From NCBI RefSeq assembly GCF_002917925.1, contig NZ_PPFE01000012.1, positions 103,863-167,862 of the forward strand: a stretch of DNA of 64,000 nucleotides, read 5' to 3'. The stretch's first letter is position 1. The number at the start of each line of letters is the position of its first letter. The notes under the pieces were generated by a model. That model ran no database searches. It was not told the origin of the DNA and worked only from the letters and a program-made list of their open reading frames with translations. This document shows, one piece after another, positions 53,126-62,853 of this stretch. The stretch comes from Roseovarius confluentis (GTDB taxonomy: Bacteria > Pseudomonadota > Alphaproteobacteria > Rhodobacterales > Rhodobacteraceae). Both the position numbers and the translations under genes were made by a program.

Positions 53126-55371
53126 TCCGCCGCCTCGCGCTGGGTGCGCTCATGTTGCTGCGGCGCGGGGAAAAGCGCGGCGAAATCTTCGGGCGCGTAG
53201 TCCTCCACGGCGACGACCTCGTCGACCAGGCGCGACATCTCCTCGATATCGGCCATCTCGGCATCGCTCAGAATGCCAGCCTCCAGAGCCTCCTGCGGGG
53301 TCTTTTTCGCATCGCGCAGGCGTTTCATGACCGGCGCCATCTGGGTGACCTTGGCGTAGCATTCGTTCAGCACCTGCACACCGTCGCGGTTACATCCACC
53401 GGCGATACGGCCGACGATGCGGTCGCGGGCCTCGGACTGATCGTACAGAAGGTCGCTGCACTGTGCGGTCAGCTTGTCGCCGGGCTTGCGCTGGGCCATG
53501 CCCGGCAGGGTGAAGACACGCAGCAGCCATGCCGCCCAGCGGGCCGGCAGGTTGGCGATGACCTCGTCCAGGGCGGTCTGGATGTTGTGGAACGCGTCGG
53601 CGGCCACATAGCGTAGAACCGGCAGGTCGGCCTTTTGGCGGCCTTCGTCCTCCCACCGTTTGAGCGCGGCGGAGAGAATGTACATCTCGGACAGGATGTC
53701 GCCCATGCGGCCCGAGATCATTTCCTTGCGCTTGAGCTCTCCCCCCAGCGACAGGAAGAGCATGTCGGCGGTCAGCGCATAGGCCGCGGACCAGCGCGAC
53801 AGCTGCTTGTAGATATCGGTTGCATCGCCCGCCGCGGGGGCCGGTGCGAAGCGGCCGCCGGTCAAGGCCCGGCCCCAGCTGCGGAACAGGGTGCGGGTGC
53901 TGTGCCCGACATGGGCCCACAGGGACTTGTCGAACATCTCAAGCGCCTTGTCGGGGTCGTCCTCTTCCAAGGCCAGCATGTTGTCGAGCATATGGGGATG
54001 GGCGCGGATCGAGCCCTGCCCGAAAATGATGAGGCTGCGGGTGACGATGTTCGCCCCCTCGACCGTGATGCCGATGGGCACGGCGCGGTAGAGTGGCAGC
54101 AGGTAATTCGACGGCCCGTCGATCACCGCCTTGCCGGAATGCACGTCCATCGCATCATTCAGCGCCTCGCGCATGCGGAAGGTCGCATGGGCCTTCATGA
54201 TCGCCGAGATCACCGACAGCGCGCGCCCTTCGTCCAGCCCGGCGCAGGTCAGGTGGCGTGCGGCATCCATCGAATAGGCGTCGGCGGCAAGGCGTCCAAG
54301 TCGCGCCTGCACGCCGCCGAACTTGCCGATGGGCAGGTTGAACTGTTCGCGTATACGGGCGTAGGCGCCGGTCGTGTGGGCCGACAGGGCAATGGCGGCG
54401 CAACCCATGGAGGGCAACGAGATGCCACGCCCGGCGGCAAGCGCGCTCATCAGCATCATCCAGCCTTCGCCGGCATACTCCTGCCCGCCGATGATGTTTT
54501 CGAGCGGGATGAACACATCCTTGCCCGTGGTCGGGCCGTTCATGAACATCGTGGAGGACGGGATGTGGCGGCGACCGGTTTCGACACCCTCGAGGTCGGT
54601 CGGAACGAGCGCACAAGTGATGCCGATATCGGGCGTTTCACCCAAAAGGCCATCGGGGTCCCGCAGCTTGAAGGCCAGACCCAGCACGGTGCAGACCGGC
54701 GACAGCGTGATGTACCGCTTGGCCCAGTTCAAGCGGATGCCCAGCACTTCCTCGCCTTTCCACTGGCCCTTGCAGACGACCCCGTCATCGACCATCGCGC
54801 CTGCGTCTGACCCGGCCTCGGCGCTGGTCAGGCCGAAGGCGGGCAGTTCGCGCCCGTCGGCAAGGCGGGGCAGCCAGTAGTCTTTCTGTTCGTCGGTGCC
54901 GAACTGGTGGATCAGCTCGCCGGGGCCAAGCGAGTTGGGCACCATGACGGTCACGGCGGCGGCGACAGAGCGCGTCGAGATATAGCGAACGATCTCGGAA
55001 TGGGCGAAGGCTGAGAACTCCAGCCCGCCATGCGCCTTGGGAATGATCATCCCGAAGAACTTGTTGTCGCGCAGAAACTGCCAGACCTCCGGGGCAAGGT
55101 CGCCGGTTTCGTGGTTGATCTTCCAATCGTCGATCATCTCGCACAGCTGTTGCACGGGACCGTCGAAAAAGGCCTGTTCTTCGTCCGACAGTTTCGGCGT
55201 CTTGACCGCGCGCAGCTTGGACCAGTCCGGGTTCCCCGAGAAAAGCTCGGCCTCCCACCAGACTTCGCCGGCGTTCAGCGCTTCGCTTTCGGTCTTGGAC
55301 ATCCCGGGCAAAACGCCCTTGGCCCATTTGAAGACGGGCTTGGTGATCGCGCGTGCGCGGAAGCTGGACAT
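53122..55371 (-). CDS. fadE: Long-chain acyl-CoA dehydrogenase (FadE type)
   Basis: 749 residues. Starting MSSFRARAITKPVFKWAKGVLPGMSKTESEALNAG as in FadE, it has an N-terminal extension, an acyl-CoA dehydrogenase core (FGLTSAEAGSDAGA, FIPLENIIGG, the FAD segment ALSVISAIMKAHATFR and the catalytic Glu region VEGANIVTRSLIIFGQGSIRAHP) and a bacterial C-terminal domain of about 280 residues. It oxidises acyl-CoA in the first step of beta-oxidation. AAAGGAG precedes the ATG; longer readings add unconserved residues. First gene of the operon. Confidence 0.95.
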   Translation of the reverse strand: MSSFRARAITKPVFKWAKGVLPGMSKTESEALNAGEVWWEAELFSGNPDWSKLRAVKTPKLSDEEQAFFDGPVQQLCEMIDDWKINHETGDLAPEVWQFLRDNKFFGMIIPKAHGGLEFSAFAHSEIVRYISTRSVAAAVTVMVPNSLGPGELIHQFGTDEQKDYWLPRLADGRELPAFGLTSAEAGSDAGAMVDDGVVCKGQWKGEEVLGIRLNWAKRYITLSPVCTVLGLAFKLRDPDGLLGETPDIGITCALVPTDLEGVETGRRHIPSSTMFMNGPTTGKDVFIPLENIIGGQEYAGEGWMMLMSALAAGRGISLPSMGCAAIALSAHTTGAYARIREQFNLPIGKFGGVQARLGRLAADAYSMDAARHLTCAGLDEGRALSVISAIMKAHATFRMREALNDAMDVHSGKAVIDGPSNYLLPLYRAVPIGITVEGANIVTRSLIIFGQGSIRAHPHMLDNMLALEEDDPDKALEMFDKSLWAHVGHSTRTLFRSWGRALTGGRFAPAPAAGDATDIYKQLSRWSAAYALTADMLFLSLGGELKRKEMISGRMGDILSEMYILSAALKRWEDEGRQKADLPVLRYVAADAFHNIQTALDEVIANLPARWAAWLLRVFTLPGMAQRKPGDKLTAQCSDLLYDQSEARDRIVGRIAGGCNRDGVQVLNECYAKVTQMAPVMKRLRDAKKTPQEALEAGILSDAEMADIEEMSRLVDEVVAVEDYAPEDFAALFPAPQQHERTQREAAE

Positions 55372-55487
55372 GCGGGAACTCCTTTCGGCACAAAACGTGC
55401 GGGCTTGAGCAAAAGTTCCGTTCGCGCGCGGTCGGCAAGACCGACAGCGCATTCGGATGAGACCTGCATCATAGCATTTTGCGCGAT

Positions 55488-55511
55488 GTTCCGGCAGAGG
55501 GGGGCCGGAAC
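55488..55511 (-). terminator. Hairpin after btuD
   Basis: GTTCCGGC/GCCGGAAC with an 8-base loop, 15 bases past the btuD stop in the direction of transcription. It has no T-run. It probably marks the end of the btu operon before the fadE promoter region. Confidence 0.5.
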
Positions 55512-55526
55512 CCGAGAGCTGGCGCG

Positions 55527-56281
<755 letters not shown>

Positions 56282-56285
<4 letters not shown>

Positions 56286-57265
56286 ATCCGTTCCCGCCGC
56301 AGTTTCAGGATCAGGTGCAGGAAGAGCGGTGCGCCGACGAGGGCCGTGAGCACGCCCAGCTTGAGGTCGCGCGACGGAAGGACCACCCGCACGGCGATGT
56401 CGGCGGTCAGCACCATCGCCGCACCGCCCAGGGCCGAGGCCCAGAGCAAGCGCGACGGATGCGCGCCGACCAGGGGCCGCAACAGGTGCGGCACCACGAG
56501 GCCGACAAATCCGATTGCGCCGGCCACGGCCGTGCCCGCGCCGACGACACAGGCGGTCCCCAGCACCAGCATCAGGCGCAGACGGGTCAGGCCGATCCCC
56601 ATGGCCTGCGCCGAATCCTCGCCCAGGGTCAGCGCGTCGAGCCCGCGGCCAAGGCCGCCCAGCAGGGCAAAGCCCACCGCCATGAACGGCGCGGCAAGCC
56701 AGACGTGGGTCATGGATCGGTCGGCGAGCGAGCCCATCATCCAGAAGACGATCTCGCTTGCGGCGAAGGGGTTGGGCGACAGGTTCAGCACGAGCGACGT
56801 CAGCGCGGCCGCCAGCGCCGAAACGGCGATCCCGGCCAGTATCAGGGTCAGCGACGTGCCGCGCGACCCGGCCAGCGCCATGATCAGGAACACGCCGCAA
56901 AGCGCACCGGCCAGGGCCGAGAAGGGCAGGGCCAGCGCGAAGGACGCGGCCACGCCGGTGTGGATGGCCAGCACCGCGCCGAACGCCGCGGAGCCGGACA
57001 CGCCGATCAGCCCCGGTTCCGCCAGCGGATTGCGCAGGTAGCCCTGCATCGCGGCACCGGCAAGACCGAGGCTGGCGCCGATCATCAGGGCCAGCAAGGC
57101 TCGGGGCAGGCGGATTTCGCGCATGACAAGCGTCATCGCGCCGCCGTCGTCGACGAAGAGCGCTGAAAGGCTGTCGGTGATGCCGATCTCGGCGGGGCCA
57201 ATCAGCAGGGATCCGAAGAACAGCCCGACGACCAGAACGCACAGGATGATCGCCAGACGGGTCAT
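56282..57265 (-). CDS. btuC: Cobalamin ABC transporter permease
   Basis: 327 residues of the FecCD family with about ten membrane helices. Conserved parts: RLPRALLALMIGASLGLAGAAMQG, NPLAEPGLIGVSGSAAFGAV, GLGRGLDALTLGEDSAQAMG and GFVGLVVPHLLRPLVGAHPSRLLW, the last containing the loop that docks with BtuD. Start and stop overlap btuF and btuD. Confidence 0.93.
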
Positions 57266-58116
57266 GGCGTGTTTTTCGTCAGCCGATGACGGGTCTCGGC
57301 CAGCGATTCTATGGCGCGCAGCACGTGGGGCGTGCCACAGACCCAGTCGCTGTCCGTGACCGTGGCAAAGGGCAATTCGGCGCGCAGCGCCTCGACCACC
57401 GGATGCTGCATGATCGCCTCGGAGCGCGAGGCGCCGGGATATGGCTGCGAAGTGATGACGATGTCGGGATCAAGCATCGCCAGCGTTTCCAGCTGGATTT
57501 TCATCTGAGTGCCGAGCCCGGCCTTGACCGCCGCGTTGTCGAAGCCCGCGGCCTGAAGGATCTGATCCGACAACGTGCCTGCCGGCGACGTATACCCGCT
57601 GGCGTAGTACAGCATCGCGTCGGGCCGGTCGCCGCTGTCCTGTTGCAGCGCGGCAAGGCGCGCATCGAAATGGGCGACCATCTCGCGTGCGGCGGACTGC
57701 CGGTGCAGAATCTCACCCATGCGAAGAATGTTACTGCGGATCTCTGGCAGGGATCGAGCCTGCTCGAACTCGACCACCTCGACGCCCAGCCGGCGCAGCA
57801 TGGCGACACTGGCGCGCGTCGTGAAATTGCCCGCCAGAACCAGGTCGGGCTTCATCAGGTAGATTTCTTCGGCCAGGCCCTGGTTTATCACGTAGTCCCG
57901 CGCCTCTTCGGTCATCGCCGACATCCGCGGGTCGAGCGAGATGTCGGAAACCGAATGCAACTGCCCCGGCCCGGCAAGCAGCATGGCAAGCTGATCGGTG
58001 CAGAGATTCATCGACACGACGCGGCGCGGCGCGTCGGCGGAGGCAAGGCCCGCCCAACACAGGATCACTGCGAGGGCGAGCCGGGTCGCGACGATATGAA
58101 AGCGCCGCGCCGCCAT
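57262..58116 (-). CDS. btuF: Periplasmic cobalamin-binding protein
   Basis: 284 residues. A signal peptide (ALAVILCWAGLASADA, cut near residue 27) precedes a two-lobe helical-backbone binding fold: RRVVSMNLCTDQLAMLLAGPGQLHSVSDISLD and LMKPDLVLAGNFTTRASVAMLRRLGVEVVEFEQARSL, then LYYASGYTSPAGTLSDQILQAAGFDN. The pattern is that of BtuF and related B12/iron-complex binders. The btuB stop is one base away, and its end overlaps btuC. Confidence 0.9.
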   Translation of the reverse strand: MAARRFHIVATRLALAVILCWAGLASADAPRRVVSMNLCTDQLAMLLAGPGQLHSVSDISLDPRMSAMTEEARDYVINQGLAEEIYLMKPDLVLAGNFTTRASVAMLRRLGVEVVEFEQARSLPEIRSNILRMGEILHRQSAAREMVAHFDARLAALQQDSGDRPDAMLYYASGYTSPAGTLSDQILQAAGFDNAAVKAGLGTQMKIQLETLAMLDPDIVITSQPYPGASRSEAIMQHPVVEALRAELPFATVTDSDWVCGTPHVLRAIESLAETRHRLTKNTP

Positions 58117-58117
58117 G

Positions 58118-60064
58118 TCAGAAGTTCGCGGTCACGCCGAAGAACGCGGTGCGGCCTTGGGTCGAGTATCCGTCCAGTTCTTCGTAGCTTTCGTCCGTCA
58201 CGTTATGGATCCGTCCGTAGACCTGGATGTCATCGGTAACTTCGTGGCTGAAGCCGACATTCACAAGCGTATAGTCCTGAAGCTCTACCACATTCGCACC
58301 GAGCGACGCCGCGGTGAAGTCGCTGTCGAAGAGACCGGCGACATGCTGCACCTCGAGGTTCAGGCGGGTGCGGTCATTCGGCATCAGGTAGCCCAGCCGC
58401 AACAGCGCCTCGTGCTCGGGGCGCCGGACCTCGACGCTGCCGTCAGGGTTTTCGGCGTCGAGCCAAGTATAGCTGAGCGACATGTCCAGCCGGTCGGTCA
58501 GGGCGGCGCTGGCGGCGACCTCGATGCCTTGCCGGTCGCTTGTGCCGGTCTGGTTGACTGGTGTCGAGATCCCCGTGCCAGGGTCGAAGACCGACGTGAT
58601 CTCGTCCGTCAGTTCCTCGTTGAAATAGGTCACGTCGATCAGGCCACGACCGTTCAGGAATTGCTGCTCGACACCGAAATCCCAGCCTTTGCTCTGTTCG
58701 GGTTCAAGGTTCGGGTTGCCGGCGAAGTTGGCGAAGAAGCCGAATTGCTCGATCAGCGTCGGGTTCTGGACGCCGGTGCCATAAGAGGCATGCAGGCGCG
58801 TCGTCTGGTTGGGCAACTGGTAGGAGGCACCGATCGCGTAGGTCGTGAAATCCTCGAATTTGTCATTGAAATCGTGCCGCACGCTGCCCTGTAGCGCAAA
58901 GCCATTTCCGAAATCGCCCTGGTATTCGAGCGCGATGGCCGTCTGTTCACGCGAACGTTTGACGAGCTGTCCCGGCGCGAAGACGATCGTGGGATCGTTT
59001 TCCTTGTAGGTCAGACGCTCCCATTCGGCGGCGAAGCTACGGGTATGGTTGGCGCTGTTGAGGGTGGGCGCGTCCAGCGCGACCGTGCCGCGATAGGCGA
59101 CTTTTGCGCGGGTGCCGGAATTGTCTGAATTGCGCACGCCGGCGCCGCTCACACCCTGGCGGTCGATCGTGCCGAAAGACAGGTCAACCCGGTTCAGGAG
59201 CCGCCCGCCAAGCGTATCGAGTTCTGCGTAAAGGCCACCATAGGTTTCCTGAAGCGATGTGCCCGACAGGTCATCGACGACAAGACCTGCGCGGGTCGGG
59301 GCGCCGAACACGCCGCTGTCGCTGTCGCCGGTGCGGTCGACATGGCGGATACTGCCGCCGATCGTCAGAACCTCGTTCACACGGTAGCGGCCCTTGAGGT
59401 TGTAGGTGCGGTTCAGATCGCCGTCATCCTCGCCGCCGGGCGTGCCGGAAATGTCGAATCCGCCGGTTTCGCGCCGCGCAGCGGAAAAGCTGAGTTGACC
59501 GCGTTCGGTATTCAGGCGCAGGCCGAGGCGGCCCTCGGTGGTGCCGTCCGATCCCACTTCAAAACCGACGTTGCCAGAGAAACCCGGCTCTTGCGCCGTC
59601 TTGGTGGTGATCGAAATGACCCCGCCGATGGCGTTGGAGCCGTAAAGCGCCGATTGCGGTCCGCGAATGACCTCGATGCGCTCGATATCGGCGGCCAGAA
59701 GGCCGGAAAAGTCGTACTCGCCGGTATTGGGGGCGGCGACCTCGATCCCGTCGATCAGAACGAGCGTGTGGTTGCCTTCGTGACCGCGCAGACGCACCTG
59801 GGTGACGCTGCCATAGGCGCCGGTGCGGGATACGGAAACACCCGGCAGCGACCGCAGCAGGTCCGCGACGTAGACCGCGTTGCGGTCCTCGATTTCTTCC
59901 TCGGTGATGACGCTACCGGCCCGGCCATACGCGCTGCCTTCGATGGGCGTCAGACCGCCGGAGACGAAGATCGTGCCGAGGTCATAGGGTTCATCCTGCG
60001 CGACGGCAGGCTGGATGAAAAGGGCGGTGGTTGCCGCAAGGACGGACTTGAACGGGCGTGACAT
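58118..60064 (-). CDS. btuB: TonB-dependent vitamin B12 receptor
   Basis: 648 residues, outer membrane. Signal peptide MSRPFKSVLAATTALFIQPAVAQ, a TonB-box-like DLGTIFVSGG, the plug domain (YVADLLRSLPGVSVSRTGAYGSVTQVRLRGHEGNHTLVLIDGIEVAAP, IERIEVIRGPQSALYGSNAIGGVISI), a 22-strand barrel, and a C-terminal Phe (FGVTANF). The plug motifs are typical of BtuB. GGAGGG lies 7 bases before the ATG. It is translated from a long leader with a cobalamin riboswitch, so synthesis stops when B12 is plentiful. Confidence 0.95.
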   Translation of the reverse strand: MSRPFKSVLAATTALFIQPAVAQDEPYDLGTIFVSGGLTPIEGSAYGRAGSVITEEEIEDRNAVYVADLLRSLPGVSVSRTGAYGSVTQVRLRGHEGNHTLVLIDGIEVAAPNTGEYDFSGLLAADIERIEVIRGPQSALYGSNAIGGVISITTKTAQEPGFSGNVGFEVGSDGTTEGRLGLRLNTERGQLSFSAARRETGGFDISGTPGGEDDGDLNRTYNLKGRYRVNEVLTIGGSIRHVDRTGDSDSGVFGAPTRAGLVVDDLSGTSLQETYGGLYAELDTLGGRLLNRVDLSFGTIDRQGVSGAGVRNSDNSGTRAKVAYRGTVALDAPTLNSANHTRSFAAEWERLTYKENDPTIVFAPGQLVKRSREQTAIALEYQGDFGNGFALQGSVRHDFNDKFEDFTTYAIGASYQLPNQTTRLHASYGTGVQNPTLIEQFGFFANFAGNPNLEPEQSKGWDFGVEQQFLNGRGLIDVTYFNEELTDEITSVFDPGTGISTPVNQTGTSDRQGIEVAASAALTDRLDMSLSYTWLDAENPDGSVEVRRPEHEALLRLGYLMPNDRTRLNLEVQHVAGLFDSDFTAASLGANVVELQDYTLVNVGFSHEVTDDIQVYGRIHNVTDESYEELDGYSTQGRTAFFGVTANF

Positions 60065-60071
60065 GGATTGT

Positions 60072-60204
60072 CCCTCCGGGGCGCGCTTGATGCGCTGATT
60101 TTTTGGTTCATGCCTGGAAGGAAACTCTTCGCAGACGGTGCAAGTGTCACCGCTACGGAAGATCCGTTGTCGAAACGCGCCCCGCGTTCGGACAGGGTGA
60201 TCAC
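60072..60204 (-). promoter_or_regulatory. Expression platform with RBS-adjacent pairing
   Basis: After the riboswitch the minus strand contains CGGGGCGCG (60176-60184). It can pair with CGCGCCCCG (60077-60085), which directly precedes the Shine-Dalgarno GGAGGG (60072-60077). This suggests control of translation by masking the ribosome site. Confidence 0.5.
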
Positions 60205-60384
60205 CTCGGCAGGTCTCCTGACTTGCGGGTCAACGCTTGGCCGGGTCTTCCCATCATGCGCCGCATGACAGTGACATGGTCCGGCCTCGCTCTCCGCCTA
60301 CAGTTGCGGGGGCAGTTGCGGAGTTGACGCCTGGCGCGTCGCACCGCATTCCCTATTCTCCCGCCGGAAAGCCGACAGGAACCG
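60205..60384 (-). promoter_or_regulatory. Cobalamin riboswitch upstream of btuB
   Basis: On the minus strand the conserved blocks appear in order: GGTTCC start (near 60383), GGGAATGCGGTGC, GCCCCCGCAACTGTAGGCGG (core, 60294-60313), ATGTCACTGTC, GGGAAGACCCGG and the B12 box AGTCAGGAGACCTGCC (60208-60223). The AGTCAGGAGACCTGCC box and the CCCCGCAACTG block are diagnostic. It controls the btuBFCD operon. Confidence 0.95.
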
Positions 60385-60613
60385 AAGCGACTCGAGTGTT
60401 AGTGCATGACGTTGGGTGAGGAAAGAGAAAATCCCAACGCGGGACCGGCTGACGTCTTGCCGTGTCAATTTGGTCTGGGTTTCGACCTGCGTCGCACGGT
60501 CGTCGGCCCAGGAAACCGAATCCGTAAGTTCATCCGGTGCCTGAGCGGTTTTCTTGAGTGTCCTGGCCTGCCTTCGGGTACGACGCGACAGGTCGTTCGA
60601 GAATTTCCCGAAA
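60385..60613. other. Non-coding stretch between sucD-like gene and riboswitch
   Basis: No credible gene. It holds the btu promoter region (no clear -35/-10 read) and a CGTTGGG/CCCAACG hairpin at 60410-60439. A minus-strand open frame crosses it but runs into the riboswitch and has no family features, so it is left out. Confidence 0.5.
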
Positions 60614-61486
60614 TCAGGACAGGCAGGATTGGACGGTTTCCACCACGGTTCCTGCGTCGCGGGCAATCACGACGCCCGCATCGCGCAGAAGCGAAACCTT
60701 GTCATCAGCCGACAGGTTGCCGAAGACCGACAATGTGCCGGCGTGGCCCATCCGGCGGCCGACCGGCGCGTGGCGCCCCACCACCAGACCCACCACGGGC
60801 TTGCCGTAATCGACCGAAGAGAGATACTCGGCGGCCAGTTCCTCTTCGCGTCCGCCCATTTCGCCGATCAGCACCACGGCCTTCGTATCCGGGTCGTCAC
60901 GGAACTTTTCCAGGCAGCCGACAAAGCCGATCCCGTGCAGCACGTCGCCTCCGACACCGACGGTTGTGGACTGGCCCAGATTGGCGGCGCTGCAACTGGC
61001 CAGAACCTCGGACGTGAGCGAGGCCGAGCGCGACGCGATGCCGATCTGGCCCGGCTTCGCGTCGACGGTCGGCATCACCCCTATCTTGCATTGTCCGGGC
61101 GTCAGGATTCCCTGGCTGTTCGGGCCGATCAGCATTGTCTGCGACCCTTCGAGCGCCTCCTTGACCCTGCGCATGTCGTGTTGCGGCACCCGTTCGGTGA
61201 TGCAGACGACCACCTCTATCTCGGCTTCGATCGCCTCGATCATGGCGTCGGCGGCTTTGGGGGCGGGCACGGTGACAAGGCTGGCATTGGCCTTCGTTTC
61301 CTTGACCGCTTCGGCGCAGGTGTGAAAGACCGGCAAGCCGAGATGCGAGGTGCCGCCACGCCCGGGACGTACGCCCGCAACGCAGTTCGTTCCGTAACGC
61401 ATCGCCTGGTCGGTATAGAACGTGCCGGCGCGACCGGTCATGCCCTGAACCAGGAGTCGGGTGTTCTCGTTGACCAGAATTGCCAT
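60614..61486 (-). CDS. Diverged succinyl-CoA synthetase alpha-like subunit
   Basis: 290 residues, same fold as SucD: N-terminal CoA-binding Rossmann domain ([21 protein letters not shown]) and a C-terminal domain with the phospho-histidine in RRMGHAGT (His248). Around the active site it differs from the window's own SucD: GPNCPG becomes [15 protein letters not shown] becomes SRSASLTSE, and [12 protein letters not shown] becomes [12 protein letters not shown]. It should form an acid-CoA ligase with the beta-like gene upstream, which it overlaps by one base (TGATG). The acid is unknown; malate-CoA ligase (MtkB) is one option. Confidence 0.85.
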   Translation of the reverse strand: MAILVNENTRLLVQGMTGRAGTFYTDQAMRYGTNCVAGVRPGRGGTSHLGLPVFHTCAEAVKETKANASLVTVPAPKAADAMIEAIEAEIEVVVCITERVPQHDMRRVKEALEGSQTMLIGPNSQGILTPGQCKIGVMPTVDAKPGQIGIASRSASLTSEVLASCSAANLGQSTTVGVGGDVLHGIGFVGCLEKFRDDPDTKAVVLIGEMGGREEELAAEYLSSVDYGKPVVGLVVGRHAPVGRRMGHAGTLSVFGNLSADDKVSLLRDAGVVIARDAGTVVETVQSCLS

Positions 61487-62652
61487 CAGCGTGCCCCCTT
61501 GGATGCGATTTCGACCGCGCGGTTGACGGCCTCGGACATGGTGCCGCAAATCTCGACCGGCACCTTTCGGTCGACGAGAATGCGCTGGCCCCATTCGGCG
61601 TTCTGGCCGGCCAGACGGGCGATAACGGGCTTGGTGCCCTTGTTGCGCGAATAGGCGAAGTTCACGCCCTCGGCGATGGTATCGCAGACCGTCATGCCGC
61701 CACCATGCACATTCAGCAGGATGGCAGTGACCGAAGGCTCCTGCAGCAGCAGTTCGACGCCGCGGGCGATGTCCATGCTGGTGGCGGTCGTGCGGATATC
61801 CATGAAGTTCGCGGGCTTGCCGCCCGCATCGATGATCATGTCGTTCGTGGCCAGGCCCAGCCCCGCGCCGTTGACCACGACCCCGAGGTTGCCGGTCAGC
61901 TTGACGAAGTTGATGTTGCTTTTCTGCGCTGCGGTTTCCACGGCGGGCAGACCCTCGCCCGAGACCATCGAATCCCATTCCGGGTGCCGGAACGCGGCAC
62001 TGGCATCCAGCGCGACCTTGGCGTCGATGGCCATCCAGGTGCCGTCGGGCGTGCGGACGAACGGGTTGATCTCCAGCAGCGCCATGTCGTTCTCGATGAA
62101 CGCTTCGCAGGCCGATAGCAGTTGCTCGACAGCCTTCTCGTCCTCCATCCCGATGCCGGACAGAAACTCGGTCAGACCGGCGCGGTCCGCATCAATGCTG
62201 CCGGTCAGGCTGTGCTTGGCGACTTCGCTGGCGTTCATCTGCGCCTTCTGCTCGAATTCCACCCCACCATCGGGGGAGGCGACGAGTAGCGGTGCGCCAG
62301 TGTCGGGGTCTAGTGCGAAGGCAATGTAATACTGGGCGTCATGCTTGACGTCGGCTTCGACATAGACGGCATGCACCGTTTCACCGGTGGCGCCGGTCTG
62401 GTTCGTGATCAGTTGCTTTCCCAGAAGCCTGGCAGCCTCGTCCTTTACCGCAGAGGCGGTGGCGGCGAACTTGATGCCGCCGGCAAGGCCGCGCGCGCCC
62501 GAGGTGATCTGCGCCTTCACCACGAACTTGCGGGCCGGAATGTTGGCGCAGGCGGCCTCGGCCTCGTCAGGCGTGCGGGCCATCTTGCCCGGCGGCACGG
62601 ACACGCCGTACTGGGCCAGCAATTCCTTGGACTGGTATTCTGCAAGCAGCAT
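61486..62652 (-). CDS. Diverged succinyl-CoA synthetase beta-like subunit (MtkA/SucC family)
   Basis: 388 residues. N-terminal ATP-grasp domain (LLAEYQSKELLAQYGVSVPPG, VVKAQITSGARGLAGGIKF, MALLEINPFVRTPDGTWMAIDAKV) and C-terminal CoA-ligase domain (NGAGLGLATNDMIIDAGGKPANFMDI). The acid-site loop, GGIMRCD-type in SucC, reads VHGGGMTVCD here, and the end segment diverges strongly (YSRNKGTKPVIARLAGQNAEWGQRIL). The start MLLAEYQSKELL is chosen by homology; an earlier Met adds unrelated residues. With the alpha-like gene it is a complete second ligase beside sucCD, with an operator-like palindrome upstream. Confidence 0.87.
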   Translation of the reverse strand: MLLAEYQSKELLAQYGVSVPPGKMARTPDEAEAACANIPARKFVVKAQITSGARGLAGGIKFAATASAVKDEAARLLGKQLITNQTGATGETVHAVYVEADVKHDAQYYIAFALDPDTGAPLLVASPDGGVEFEQKAQMNASEVAKHSLTGSIDADRAGLTEFLSGIGMEDEKAVEQLLSACEAFIENDMALLEINPFVRTPDGTWMAIDAKVALDASAAFRHPEWDSMVSGEGLPAVETAAQKSNINFVKLTGNLGVVVNGAGLGLATNDMIIDAGGKPANFMDIRTTATSMDIARGVELLLQEPSVTAILLNVHGGGMTVCDTIAEGVNFAYSRNKGTKPVIARLAGQNAEWGQRILVDRKVPVEICGTMSEAVNRAVEIASKGAR

Positions 62653-62677
62653 GCGCGGCCTCCCCTCGGCGATGGCT

Positions 62678-62698
62678 CTTGGTATTTGGTATGCCAAG
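62678..62698 (-). promoter_or_regulatory. GntR-type operator candidate TTGGTATGCCAA
   Basis: TTGGTATGCCAA (62686-62697) is a near-perfect palindrome of the TTGGTATACCAA type, overlapped by the wider arms CTTGG/CCAAG (62678-62698). It lies about 35 bases upstream of the beta-like ATG. A lone TTGGTAT half-site occurs again at 62772-62778. No GntR gene lies next to it. Confidence 0.5.
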
Positions 62699-62817
62699 AC
62701 TAACAGTCGTGTCAATGAGGTGAGTATGCGTTGTGTTCTCCTATGGCGCCAGCCCCCTTGAAGGCTAGACCTTGGTATGAACACGCGTCCGTATGGCGGG
62801 GCTGCCGCGGACTGCGT

Positions 62818-62840
62818 GGGCCGGGAAATGCTCCCGGCCC
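62818..62840 (-). terminator. Hairpin after sucD
   Basis: GGGCCGGGA/TCCCGGCCC, a 9-bp stem with a 5-base loop, 13 bases past the sucD stop. No T-run follows, so it may be a partial terminator separating sucCD from the second ligase pair. Confidence 0.55.
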
Positions 62841-62853
62841 GACGCTTGATGTC

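Noticed and set aside
55372..55487. Promoter for fadE with TATGAT as -10
   Set aside because: A TATGAT is present on the minus strand but no fitting -35 was found at 16-18 bases, so it is not listed as a feature.
60298..60666. 122-codon minus-strand open frame between the sucD-like gene and btuB
   Set aside because: It overlaps the cobalamin riboswitch and the end of the sucD-like gene, with no ribosome site or family features.
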